Assembly (NCBI GenBank): GCA_002308515.1
Contig: DBVN01000047.1
Location: 1-7,497, forward strand
From: Verrucomicrobia bacterium UBA1263
GTDB lineage: Bacteria; Verrucomicrobiota; Verrucomicrobiia; Limisphaerales; UBA1412
Length of the DNA stretch: 7,497 nucleotides
Reading direction: 5' to 3'
Both the position numbers and the translations under genes were made by a program. The notes under the pieces are model-generated. The model saw only the letters and a program-made list of their open reading frames with translations. It did not search any database and had not been told where the DNA came from. Positions 1-6,079 of the stretch are shown piece after piece (within the stretch, counting starts at the first letter, position 1; the number at the start of each line of letters is the position of its first letter).

Positions 1-51
1 TGTCAATCTCGTGTAGACAATATCTAATGATGATTTTGGGTTTAAAAACAC

Positions 52-81
52 TTGACATTTTACTTTTTGAAAAATTAAACT
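52..81 (+). promoter_or_regulatory. Candidate sigma-70-type promoter for the small membrane-protein genes
   Basis: A perfect TTGACA -35 box lies at 52-57. After an 18-base spacer comes TAAACT at 76-81, which matches 4 of 6 positions of TATAAT (a 17-base spacer would give the poorer TTAAAC). Transcription would start near 88, just before the hairpin pair at 88-113. The -35 box is convincing. The -10 box is weak, and in such A/T-rich DNA a chance match is possible. Confidence 0.4.
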
Positions 82-87
82 TAAAGT

Positions 88-113
88 GTTGTTGGACAAC
101 TTGAAAAAGTTGT
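88..113 (+). promoter_or_regulatory. Two overlapping, mutually exclusive hairpins in the leader
   Basis: ACAAC at 96-100 can pair with GTTGT at 88-92 (5 bp, 3-base loop). Alternatively ACAACTT at 96-102 pairs with AAGTTGT at 107-113 (7 bp, perfect, with a GAAA loop of the GNRA type). The two stems use the same central strand, so only one can form at a time. No T-run follows, so this is not an intrinsic terminator. It lies in the predicted 5' untranslated region of the first small gene. Any regulatory role is inference; the pairing is seen directly. Confidence 0.35.
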
Positions 114-119
114 AAAAGT

Positions 120-179
120 AATCAGGAACAATAAAAACGAAAGAAAAACATGATGCCTTTAGACATAACAGATATTCTT
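120..179 (+). repeat. 60-bp direct repeat, copy 1 (leader plus first codons)
   Basis: This segment matches 516-575 at an offset of 396 bases with only four mismatches (125, 164, 168 and 177). The stretch 126-163 is identical over 38 bases. It contains the reading-frame tail AAT CAG GAA CAA TAA (120-134), an A-rich leader with a weak GAAAG ribosome-binding candidate (139-143), and the first ten codons of the following gene. The mismatches at 125 and 164 are silent in their frames; those at 168 and 177 change Thr/Ala and Leu/Phe. Confidence 0.93.
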
Positions 180-530
180 ATTAAAATTGTTAAAATTATC
201 GCATTTTGTTTTGCATTAGATTTTGTCTTCATAGGACTGTGTTGTGATGTATGTTTGTGGTTTGAAAGTAAACCTAATATATTATGTCCCAGAATGTTAT
301 TCTTTAAAAAATTTAAAAAAATAATGAGTGGAGACCGTAAAGCCTGGAAATATGTCCCATTTGTCAGTTATTTTGTTTCATTACACTGGGGATATGAGAT
401 TTTCTGTTTTAATGATTACGTTCCTTGTTACAGCAACATTATTCTTCTGCTTTTATCAATCCATTCCATTATTCTTATAATAGCTTGGTTAAGAGAAAGA
501 AGACTATTAATCAAGAATCAAGAACAATAA
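150..530 (+). CDS. Small membrane protein of unknown function, cassette 1
   Basis: I do not recognise this 126-residue protein. It starts with a double Met (MMPLDITDIL). Hydrophobic stretches at about residues 10-36, 68-87 and 96-114 suggest three membrane segments. A strongly basic loop (about 52-67, several Lys/Arg) and a basic tail (115-122) predict N-terminus outside and C-terminus in the cytoplasm. It has seven cysteines, including a C-C-x-x-C cluster at 31-35, which is many for its size. The leader has only a weak GAAAG ribosome-binding candidate. The gene is A+T-rich, unlike those from 1160 onward. Its last codons (NQEQ, stop 528-530) lie inside the repeat that begins the next gene, and 15 bases separate the two genes, so co-transcription is likely. 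That it is a real gene is supported by the near-identical start and leader of the next gene. Immunity protein, small toxin or phage-derived membrane protein are all possible; none is shown. Confidence 0.65.
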   Translation: MMPLDITDILIKIVKIIAFCFALDFVFIGLCCDVCLWFESKPNILCPRMLFFKKFKKIMSGDRKAWKYVPFVSYFVSLHWGYEIFCFNDYVPCYSNIILLLLSIHSIILIIAWLRERRLLIKNQEQ

Positions 531-575
531 AAACGAAAGAAAAACATGATGCCTTTAGATATAGCAGATATTTTT
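516..575 (+). repeat. 60-bp direct repeat, copy 2 (gene tail, spacer and next gene start)
   Basis: Second copy of the repeat at 120-179 (56 of 60 positions equal). It begins in the last codons of the first small gene, spans the 15-base spacer, and ends after the tenth codon of the second. Outside the repeat the two units show no obvious DNA similarity. Both copies carry the same 'Asn-Gln-Glu-Gln-stop' codon series at their left end, differing by one silent base (CAG/CAA). Confidence 0.93.
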
Positions 576-938
576 CAAAACCTGCCAATACCGATCCCCA
601 GTTTTTCAAAACATCCCGGGTTTTGTATATTTGTGGTGTCATATTACATCGTTGCATTGTTGATGCAATTCTCGGCAATGTACCAGGATTTTATTCTGGT
701 TTTTCAACCAAGAAAAATAAAATCACTGTTAGATATAGCCATTAGACCGTTTATCTATTATTGTATTGGGGGTATTGTCATAACGATATTTTTTTCATCC
801 CCCACTGTAAGAGCCTCTTTCGGATTAATTCACATCCTTTGTTTGCTGATATACGGAATGGGAAGATTGACAAGATGGGGCATTTCAAAAATCAGGAAAC
901 ATTTTCAGGATCCTAATCTGAGACTTATATCCTATTGA
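546..938 (+). CDS. Small membrane protein of unknown function, cassette 2
   Basis: This 130-residue protein is not recognised. It begins MMPLDIADIF, matching eight of the first ten residues of the preceding protein; from residue 11 on I see no alignable similarity. The overall plan is nevertheless the same: hydrophobic stretches at about 25-45, 66-84 and 88-106, a basic loop between the first two (Arg56, Lys57, Lys59) and a basic tail (107-118, several Arg/Lys). It carries only two cysteines (27 and 73). Residues 14-19 are Pro-rich (P-I-P-I-P-S). The start codon follows an A-rich leader identical to that of cassette 1. The stop at 936-938 is followed within 20 bases by an intrinsic terminator, so this is the last gene of the unit. 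Base composition is A+T-rich as in cassette 1. A duplicate that diverged fast, or a different body recombined onto a shared start, would both explain it. Confidence 0.65.
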   Translation: MMPLDIADIFQNLPIPIPSFSKHPGFCIFVVSYYIVALLMQFSAMYQDFILVFQPRKIKSLLDIAIRPFIYYCIGGIVITIFFSSPTVRASFGLIHILCLLIYGMGRLTRWGISKIRKHFQDPNLRLISY

Positions 939-945
939 TTGAGAT

Positions 946-961
946 AATAAAAACAGAAAGA
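946..961 (+). repeat. Third, degenerate copy of the leader motif
   Basis: AATAAAAAC (946-954) followed by AGAAAGA repeats the core of the leader found at 130-144 and 526-540, with one inserted A. It sits eight bases after the stop of the second small gene, so each of the two genes is followed by this motif. Its 3' end runs directly into the terminator stem. The match is short and A-rich, so it carries less weight than the 60-bp repeat, but the matching position behind a stop codon favours a common origin. Confidence 0.5.
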
Positions 962-985
962 CGGGGTTAAATACCTCGTCTTTTT
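957..985 (+). terminator. Intrinsic terminator after the small membrane-protein genes
   Basis: A nine-pair stem (959-967 with 973-981, one G-U pair) with a five-base TAAAT loop is followed by TTTTT (981-985). Flanking A-T pairs can lengthen the stem by two. It is placed 20 bases after the stop at 938 and closes the A+T-rich unit. Confidence 0.85.
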
Positions 986-1072
986 GTTTGTGCAATGTGA
1001 ACTAAACCCAACATTATCATTAAAAATTCCCACACTCAATGACGGTTTGGATTTATCCGCATTTCGGGCCAG

Positions 1073-1101
1073 TTGTAAGAATTTTTTTCTTTTTTTATAA
1101 A
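1073..1101 (+). promoter_or_regulatory. Candidate promoter of the tetraheme cytochrome gene
   Basis: TTGTAA (1073-1078, 4 of 6 of the -35 consensus), a 17-base spacer rich in T, and TATAAA (1096-1101, 5 of 6 of the -10 consensus). The start would fall near 1108, about 50 bases before the chosen ATG at 1160. The stretch between the terminator at 985 and this site holds no gene I can support. Confidence 0.45.
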
Positions 1102-1159
1102 ACTTTACATATTTAGGTTGATTTCACGCGCACAAAATCGTACTATCCCTCTTGTCATT

Positions 1160-1915
1160 ATGAGACGTATTTTTAATAACTGGGGAATTTCGGTGGCGGT
1201 CGTCGCTGCCGCGGTGGCTATTCCCGCTCTGTTCTGCTACACCGCCAGTACGCAGGCCGACGGCGAAGAAACAGCCAAACACGAATTGATCTATCCCTCT
1301 GTAAGGGATGGCAATATTAAGGATCAACCCCTCGTTATCGTTGGGGTGATAGACAGAAAAGCTCCGGCGCCAGCCATCACTCTGGACGGTAAGGAAGTCA
1401 AAAATTTGACTGTGGATATCGCTCAGTTCGATGACAGCTGGAAGGACTATGAAACCCATTTCTACGGTTTCAAAGAAGGTAAATCCATCAAAGATCTTCA
1501 GGATAAAAACCTTTTTGTCGCGAAGATCCCGATGCTTCCCGCCGGCGACAGAGTCCTGACCATTGACGGAGTGGACTATAAGTTCAAGAAAGTCTCCTCC
1601 AAGGATAAGACGGTGACCGAAGCCTACAGCCATCACAGCCCCTTCAAAGTCAAGGGCACCATTCTTCAATTCAAATGCGAAGAATGCCACAAGGTGACTG
1701 AAAAGGACGGCAAGAAGATCTTTGGCTTTGCCGGCACGGAAAACTGCAAGCACTGCCACAAAGATCTCTCTAATCACAAACATGATATGGATGCTCTCAA
1801 AGAGTGCAACAAGTGCCATGATCCTCATGCTTCCGTGATCAGCAAACGTCTGCTGGATACAAAAGAAAAACTCTGCGTCCAGTGCCATGAGGCGCGCGAA
1901 CCCAAGGCAGAGTAA
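1160..1915 (+). CDS. Periplasmic tetraheme c-type cytochrome (doubled-CXXCH type)
   Basis: Predicted 251-residue electron carrier. Residues 1-33 look like a signal peptide: two Arg after Met, a hydrophobic Ala/Val-rich core (about 9-26) and a Thr-Gln-Ala cleavage candidate; the Cys at 26 is not in a proper lipobox. Residues ~40-150 form a heme-free, beta-rich-looking domain. The C-terminal part has four heme-binding motifs: CEECH 173-177, CKHCH 196-200, CNKCH 216-220 and CVQCH 239-243. His157-His158, His205, His207 and the His of the C-N-K-C-H-D-P-H stretch are possible distal heme ligands. The spacing and the CHDPHAS...LCVQCH arrangement match the doubled-CXXCH families used in anaerobic respiration and extracytoplasmic electron transfer. 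A longer reading from TTG at 1118 is open, but it would put 14 polar residues before the signal peptide, so ATG 1160 was chosen despite lacking a clear Shine-Dalgarno sequence. No partner oxidoreductase is in the window, so donor and acceptor are unknown. Confidence 0.88.
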   Translation: MRRIFNNWGISVAVVAAAVAIPALFCYTASTQADGEETAKHELIYPSVRDGNIKDQPLVIVGVIDRKAPAPAITLDGKEVKNLTVDIAQFDDSWKDYETHFYGFKEGKSIKDLQDKNLFVAKIPMLPAGDRVLTIDGVDYKFKKVSSKDKTVTEAYSHHSPFKVKGTILQFKCEECHKVTEKDGKKIFGFAGTENCKHCHKDLSNHKHDMDALKECNKCHDPHASVISKRLLDTKEKLCVQCHEAREPKAE

Positions 1916-1937
1916 CTTCTAACGGTTTCAATTTTCG

Positions 1938-1976
1938 ATAAATCCCGGAGAGGTTCTCCTCACCGGGATTTATTTT
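1938..1976 (+). terminator. Intrinsic terminator after the cytochrome gene
   Basis: A perfect 11-pair stem, ATAAATCCCGG (1938-1948) with CCGGGATTTAT (1963-1973), encloses a 14-base loop in which GAG and CTC can pair further. A short T-run follows (1973-1976). It starts 22 bases after the cytochrome stop. It ends only 13 bases before the next start codon, so it also lies in or next to the leader of the transglycosylase gene. Confidence 0.75.
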
Positions 1977-1989
1977 CCCCCGCGCTAAA

Positions 1990-2604
1990 ATGGGCCGCAA
2001 ACGCCGCAAACCTTTGACACAAAAACAGAAGCTGCTTTCCTTCATCGGATTGCTTCTGGTCATTGACGTGATCGTTTGCCTTATATGGTGGAACCGGGGT
2101 GATGAATCCCGTTTCGATCCACAGATCCTCAACGCCGCCCGTCAATATGACATTGATCCCGCTCTGGTCAAAGCCGTCATCTGGCAGGAAAGCCGATTCA
2201 AACCTGACGCGGTCGGCACAGTGGGCGAGATCGGTCTGATGCAGATCCGTCCGCTCACCGCTCAGGAATGGCGCACCGACAACAAGATCGCGGCCTTTCC
2301 CGACAACCACTTATTCAATCCTCAAACCAATATCTTTATCGGTGCCTGGTACTTGAAAAAAATGCTGAAACGCTATTCCAACACCGATGATCCCCTGCCC
2401 TACGCCTTGTGCGACTACAATGCCGGCCGCCGCAAAGTTCTGGAATGGGCCTCAGGATCCGCCTCCACCAACAGCGCCGAATTCATGGACAGGATCACCT
2501 ATCCCACCACTAAAAAATACGTGCAAAACGTAAAACAGAAATCAAAATACTATTCCCGCAGAAGCTGGAAACGTTCTTCTCTGCCGGGCGGTTCTGTTTA
2601 TTAA
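1990..2604 (+). CDS. Membrane-anchored SLT-family lytic transglycosylase
   Basis: A 204-residue peptidoglycan-cleaving enzyme of the soluble-lytic-transglycosylase fold (GH23), which cuts the MurNAc-GlcNAc bond and leaves 1,6-anhydro-MurNAc ends. The N-terminus is basic (GRKRRK), followed by a single hydrophobic segment at about 15-34 that should anchor it with the catalytic domain in the periplasm. The catalytic Glu is Glu67 in W-Q-E-S-R-F. Other family motifs are G-L-M-Q-I (82-86), Y-N-A-G (143-146) and the Y-P-x-x-x-x-Y-V stretch (171-178). The catalytic domain is nearly the whole protein; there is no LysM or other wall-binding domain. The C-terminus (about 180-200) is strongly basic. ATG 1990 is the only sensible start: the next upstream in-frame codon of note is a stop at 1939, and the next Met lies inside the domain. 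No Shine-Dalgarno sequence is visible. It could serve cell-wall turnover or make openings for envelope assemblies; no such assembly is nearby. Confidence 0.88.
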   Translation: MGRKRRKPLTQKQKLLSFIGLLLVIDVIVCLIWWNRGDESRFDPQILNAARQYDIDPALVKAVIWQESRFKPDAVGTVGEIGLMQIRPLTAQEWRTDNKIAAFPDNHLFNPQTNIFIGAWYLKKMLKRYSNTDDPLPYALCDYNAGRRKVLEWASGSASTNSAEFMDRITYPTTKKYVQNVKQKSKYYSRRSWKRSSLPGGSVY

Positions 2605-2756
2605 AAAATTTATTTATTATTTTTTCAAAAATATAACTCCTTCTTTTTGAGCGAGTTATTCCACATTCTTTCACACCTGAAAAAAACAAAAAATTTTTTT
2701 TATTAGGTTTTATCCCGAAAAATCCGCTACACTAAAAGACGGTGAGGCATTTTCTA
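2605..2756 (+). other. A/T-rich intergenic spacer with an inverted repeat
   Basis: ATAACTC (2633-2639) and GAGTTAT (2653-2659) form a perfect 7-bp inverted repeat around a 13-base loop. No T-run follows directly, so it is at best a weak terminator for the transglycosylase gene, or an operator. Further right are runs of A and T (2680-2700). TACACT at 2728-2733 resembles a -10 box, but I see no matching -35 box. GGTGAGG (2741-2747) is a good Shine-Dalgarno sequence nine bases before ATG 2757. Confidence 0.45.
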
Positions 2757-5700
2757 ATGCCGTTGTTGAAAGTGAAACGCAGTAAGAATAATAATCGCAG
2801 CACGAACGGGAAACCAGGTAAAACCAAGTACGACGCGGATCAGCAAGCCTTCAATCAAACCTATGGCGCTATGGCAGATATCCGCCGTGTAGTCGCGGAT
2901 TCCAAAGAAGATATCGAACGCCGCACAGCACTGCTCGACATGATCGCCCTCAGTGACCACGCCCAGAAAACATGGCTCTACCTGGATGACTATTTCAAAC
3001 AAATCAATCTGACCCACAAAGAATTCGCCAATGATGAATGGTGGATGAAGATCCAGTCTGCCTCCGGCAATGAACGGCTCCAGGAACTGGCTCTCCAATT
3101 TCTTCGCAGCGGCCGTCCTCTTCCTCCGGAGCTGGAGCAATACGCCGATTACGAACGGCTTGCCACTCTGGTCAAAGAAGAAAATGACGCCATGCTGGCA
3201 AAAGACATCGAGGAATGGATGTTCACGCCGGAACGGCCTCATCTGGACGCTCCTACGTCCAGTTTCTACATTCTTTTCGATCCTGTCTGCCAGGATGCGG
3301 ATGTTAATGAATACACTTTGAATGTCCGTTTTCAGGTCTGCCGTCCCCGGCTGGGCAACCGCAGCCGCAGTCTCGACAAATTAAGAGACATGTTCAGCCG
3401 CGCCGCTCATGAACGGGAGCTTTTCCCGGTGAATGACTGGCTGCTGCTGGAGTGGCTGCTGAACGAGCTGAAGGGCGAAAAAGACTCCGTCTCCCAGATC
3501 ACGCTCAACGCGCGCGCTCTTCACTACTGGCTCATCGAATGGGGCACGAGCGGCCTCTTCAAATCCGCTTCCAACGGCCATCCCCTTTATTTTCATAACA
3601 AGATAGTTACTCTGGAAGCCTGTGTGAAAAAAGAGAAAAACACACTGAAACTCCATCGCTATCTGGCGCTTCCGGACGGGACCGCCGTGGAGCTGCAAAA
3701 CGCCAAACTTTTTGAGGGGGCTCCGCGTTTTGTGCTGATAAACGATGAGTTTTATCTGCTTTCCTGCTCCGCTCAATCACAATCTCTGGGCCGTCACTTT
3801 CAAACGCCCTCTCTTCCTTTAAAATACTTTTCTTCCCAATTCATCCAGAACCTGTGCAAACACCGCTATAAAAGCGAGATCCCCTGGGAGGACATCTGCA
3901 TGGTCCATCGCGCGAAACCCCGTTTCATCATGGAATTGCACGACAACACCATCCAGGTACGTCTCCGGGCGACCAGCGAAAACAACGGCAGCATCTGGAT
4001 CTGGAACGGCAAGGAATGGAGTCTTGATCTCAAGATAAACAAACAGCCTGCCAAAAACTCACGTCTGGAGTATCTGGATGATCCCCGGCTGGAACAGGCT
4101 GTCAACTGGCTCAGGAATTTTGACTGGTTCACGCCGGAACACGGTCTGTGGATCAGCGATGCCACGGAGGAATTCTTCAATCATCTTTCCCAGCACTGGA
4201 ATGAACGTCCGGCGGAAGCGGAATACCTGGGCAACACCGGATTCCAGCACTTGTTCCTGAATCCCAAGCGCCTGCGTCCCACGCTGGTCGTCAGCGGCAG
4301 CGGCATAGACTGGCTGTCTGTTTCCACTGAATGGGAAATCGAGGGAATGAAACTGACCAAAGCCGATCTCCAGCAGCTGGCCACAGCCAGCAACCGCTTT
4401 GTCAAGCTCCCCGACTCCGGCTGGGTCGAACTGGATATTGACTCCGTTCACCGCGCTCAGGAAACGATGTCCACTCTGGGCATTGACGAGCTGACCCCGA
4501 TCGCTCAAAAGGTGGACATGATGAACGCCGTACACCTGAACGAGGAAACGCTTTCCACGCTGTCCGGCGAAGGTGTCGCCAAACTGCGTGAGCGTGTCGC
4601 CGCCTTTGACGGCATCCCCAAACAGACTCTGCCCGACAACATCCACGCGCAGCTGCGTTCTTACCAGTACGACGGTTTCAATTTCCTCTGTTTTCTGACG
4701 GAAATGAACATCGGCGGTATCCTAGCTGATGATATGGGCTTGGGCAAAACGCTCCAGACTCTGGCCTGGATCCTCTGGCTGAAAAATACGCATCCCGGCC
4801 CCAGAAATTCTCACGCGCCTGTTCTGGTCGTCTGTCCGGCATCGGTACTGCACAACTGGGAACGGGAAGCCGTTCGTTTTACGCCGGATCTGTCCGTTCT
4901 GGTCGTGGAAAGCTGCGGTGAGGCCCGGCATCACCTGAAAAAGGAGATCCCTCACTACGACCTGGTCATCATCAATTACAGTCTGCTGCGCAGAGAGTTG
5001 GAAAATCTGCTCTCCATCAAGTTCAACGCCATCGTCCTGGACGAGGCGCAATACATCAAGAATCCTACGGCACAGGTCACTCAGGCGGTCAAGAAACTCC
5101 ATTCCCATTATCGTATCGCCCTCACCGGCACACCGTTGGAAAACCGTCTGCTCGATCTTTGGTCCATCACCGATTTTGTACATCCCGGTTATCTGGGCAA
5201 TCAGCATCACTTTTCCGAGACTTACACTCCGCGTGATGATTCCCCGGAGGTGCAGTCCTTTGCGCGCAAGAAGCTTTCCGCGCGTCTGCGTCCCATCCTG
5301 CTGCGCCGTTTGAAAACCGAGGTCGCCAAAGATCTGCCCGAACGTATTGACGAACGCCGCGACTGCGAGCTGACCGATGAACAGCGCAAACTTTATCTGG
5401 CGGAACTGCGCCGCTCGCGCGATATTATTATGAAGTCCGTACAGGAGAAAGGTTTGGCCAAATCCAAGATACACGTTCTGGCCGCGCTCACGCGCCTGCG
5501 CCAGATCTGTTGTCATCCTTCTCTGGTCGGCAACAACTCCGTTTCGGGCAAGACAGAGACTCTTTTCGATATTCTGGAATCACTCCAGGCCGAAGGTCAG
5601 AAAGTGCTGGTCTTCAGTCAGTTTGTGGAAATGCTCAAGATCCTGGAGCGCGAGTGCGCCCAGCGCGGCATCAAGACTCACATCCTCACCGGCGCTACCA

Positions 5701-6050
5701 AGAACCGTCAGGAGGTCGTCCGCGAGTTTCAGGAAGATCCCGATCCCTGCGTTTTCCTGCTCAGTTTAAGAGCCGCCGGCACGGGTCTGAACCTCACAGC
5801 AGCCTCTTATGTCGTGCTTTATGATCCCTGGTGGAATCCCGCCGTGGAGGCTCAGGCCATTGACCGCACTCACCGTATCGGCCAGACCTGCACCGTCAAC
5901 GCGTACCGCCTGATCTCGCCCGGCACCGTGGAGGAAAAGATTTGGGAACTTCAGCAAAAGAAATCCAAGACTATTTCTGATGTCTTAGGTGAACAAGGCT
6001 TTACAAAGAATCTCACGGGAGCCGATCTGGAATATCTTTTCTCGGAATAA
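2757..6050 (+). CDS. SNF2/RapA-family DEAD/H-box ATPase (DNA translocase)
   Basis: Predicted 1097-residue superfamily-2 ATPase of the Swi2/Snf2 type, which move along double-stranded DNA and remodel protein-DNA complexes. Residues 1-40 are basic and Asn-rich. Residues ~40-490 match nothing I can name. Residues ~495-585 resemble the bacterial SNF2-associated domain. The ATPase core starts near 633 (R-S-Y-Q-Y-D-G-F). Motif I is DDMGLGKT (658-665), motif II DEAQ (762-765), motif III L-T-G-T-P (789-793). The second RecA-like lobe has motif V S-L-R-A-A-G-T-G-L-N (1003-1012; many relatives read AGGTG there) and motif VI D-R-T-H-R-I-G-Q (1036-1043). All catalytic motifs are present, so it should be active. 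No SWIM zinc motif is visible. A GTG at 2742 is also in frame, but it falls inside the Shine-Dalgarno sequence GGTGAGG that serves ATG 2757 at nine-base spacing, so ATG 2757 is preferred. recA follows 89 bases downstream, suggesting a DNA repair or transcription-recycling role (inference). Confidence 0.92.
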   Translation: MPLLKVKRSKNNNRSTNGKPGKTKYDADQQAFNQTYGAMADIRRVVADSKEDIERRTALLDMIALSDHAQKTWLYLDDYFKQINLTHKEFANDEWWMKIQSASGNERLQELALQFLRSGRPLPPELEQYADYERLATLVKEENDAMLAKDIEEWMFTPERPHLDAPTSSFYILFDPVCQDADVNEYTLNVRFQVCRPRLGNRSRSLDKLRDMFSRAAHERELFPVNDWLLLEWLLNELKGEKDSVSQITLNARALHYWLIEWGTSGLFKSASNGHPLYFHNKIVTLEACVKKEKNTLKLHRYLALPDGTAVELQNAKLFEGAPRFVLINDEFYLLSCSAQSQSLGRHFQTPSLPLKYFSSQFIQNLCKHRYKSEIPWEDICMVHRAKPRFIMELHDNTIQVRLRATSENNGSIWIWNGKEWSLDLKINKQPAKNSRLEYLDDPRLEQAVNWLRNFDWFTPEHGLWISDATEEFFNHLSQHWNERPAEAEYLGNTGFQHLFLNPKRLRPTLVVSGSGIDWLSVSTEWEIEGMKLTKADLQQLATASNRFVKLPDSGWVELDIDSVHRAQETMSTLGIDELTPIAQKVDMMNAVHLNEETLSTLSGEGVAKLRERVAAFDGIPKQTLPDNIHAQLRSYQYDGFNFLCFLTEMNIGGILADDMGLGKTLQTLAWILWLKNTHPGPRNSHAPVLVVCPASVLHNWEREAVRFTPDLSVLVVESCGEARHHLKKEIPHYDLVIINYSLLRRELENLLSIKFNAIVLDEAQYIKNPTAQVTQAVKKLHSHYRIALTGTPLENRLLDLWSITDFVHPGYLGNQHHFSETYTPRDDSPEVQSFARKKLSARLRPILLRRLKTEVAKDLPERIDERRDCELTDEQRKLYLAELRRSRDIIMKSVQEKGLAKSKIHVLAALTRLRQICCHPSLVGNNSVSGKTETLFDILESLQAEGQKVLVFSQFVEMLKILERECAQRGIKTHILTGATKNRQEVVREFQEDPDPCVFLLSLRAAGTGLNLTAASYVVLYDPWWNPAVEAQAIDRTHRIGQTCTVNAYRLISPGTVEEKIWELQQKKSKTISDVLGEQGFTKNLTGADLEYLFSE

Positions 6051-6079
6051 CAAACTTTACTTTGCAAATGATAATTGTT

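Noticed and set aside
121..580. CRISPR array or tandem repeat array
   Set aside because: Only two full copies occur, 396 bases apart, with coding sequence between them; length and spacing do not fit CRISPR.
425..745. 106-codon + strand frame bridging the two small genes
   Set aside because: It overlaps both small genes in another frame and crosses the repeat, and its start has no leader like those at 150 and 546. Taken as a shadow.
1..1110. Insertion sequence or transposon
   Set aside because: No transposase, no terminal inverted repeats and no target duplication are visible in the A+T-rich block.
1118..1159. TTG start extending the cytochrome by 14 residues
   Set aside because: It would place a polar stretch before the signal peptide, and AGG lies too close (directly adjacent) to serve as ribosome-binding site. 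ATG 1160 gives a normal signal peptide.
1124..1888. 254-codon open frame on the - strand opposite the cytochrome gene
   Set aside because: It mirrors the cytochrome reading frame, whose four CXXCH motifs and signal peptide are clear. The antisense product shows no recognisable motif.
2742..2756. GTG start of the SNF2 gene
   Set aside because: This GTG is part of GGTGAGG, a good Shine-Dalgarno sequence for ATG 2757 at nine-base spacing.
4722..5516. 264-codon open frame on the - strand opposite the SNF2 core
   Set aside because: It lies wholly opposite the conserved ATPase motifs and is open because of codon bias in the helicase; no motif or start signal supports it.
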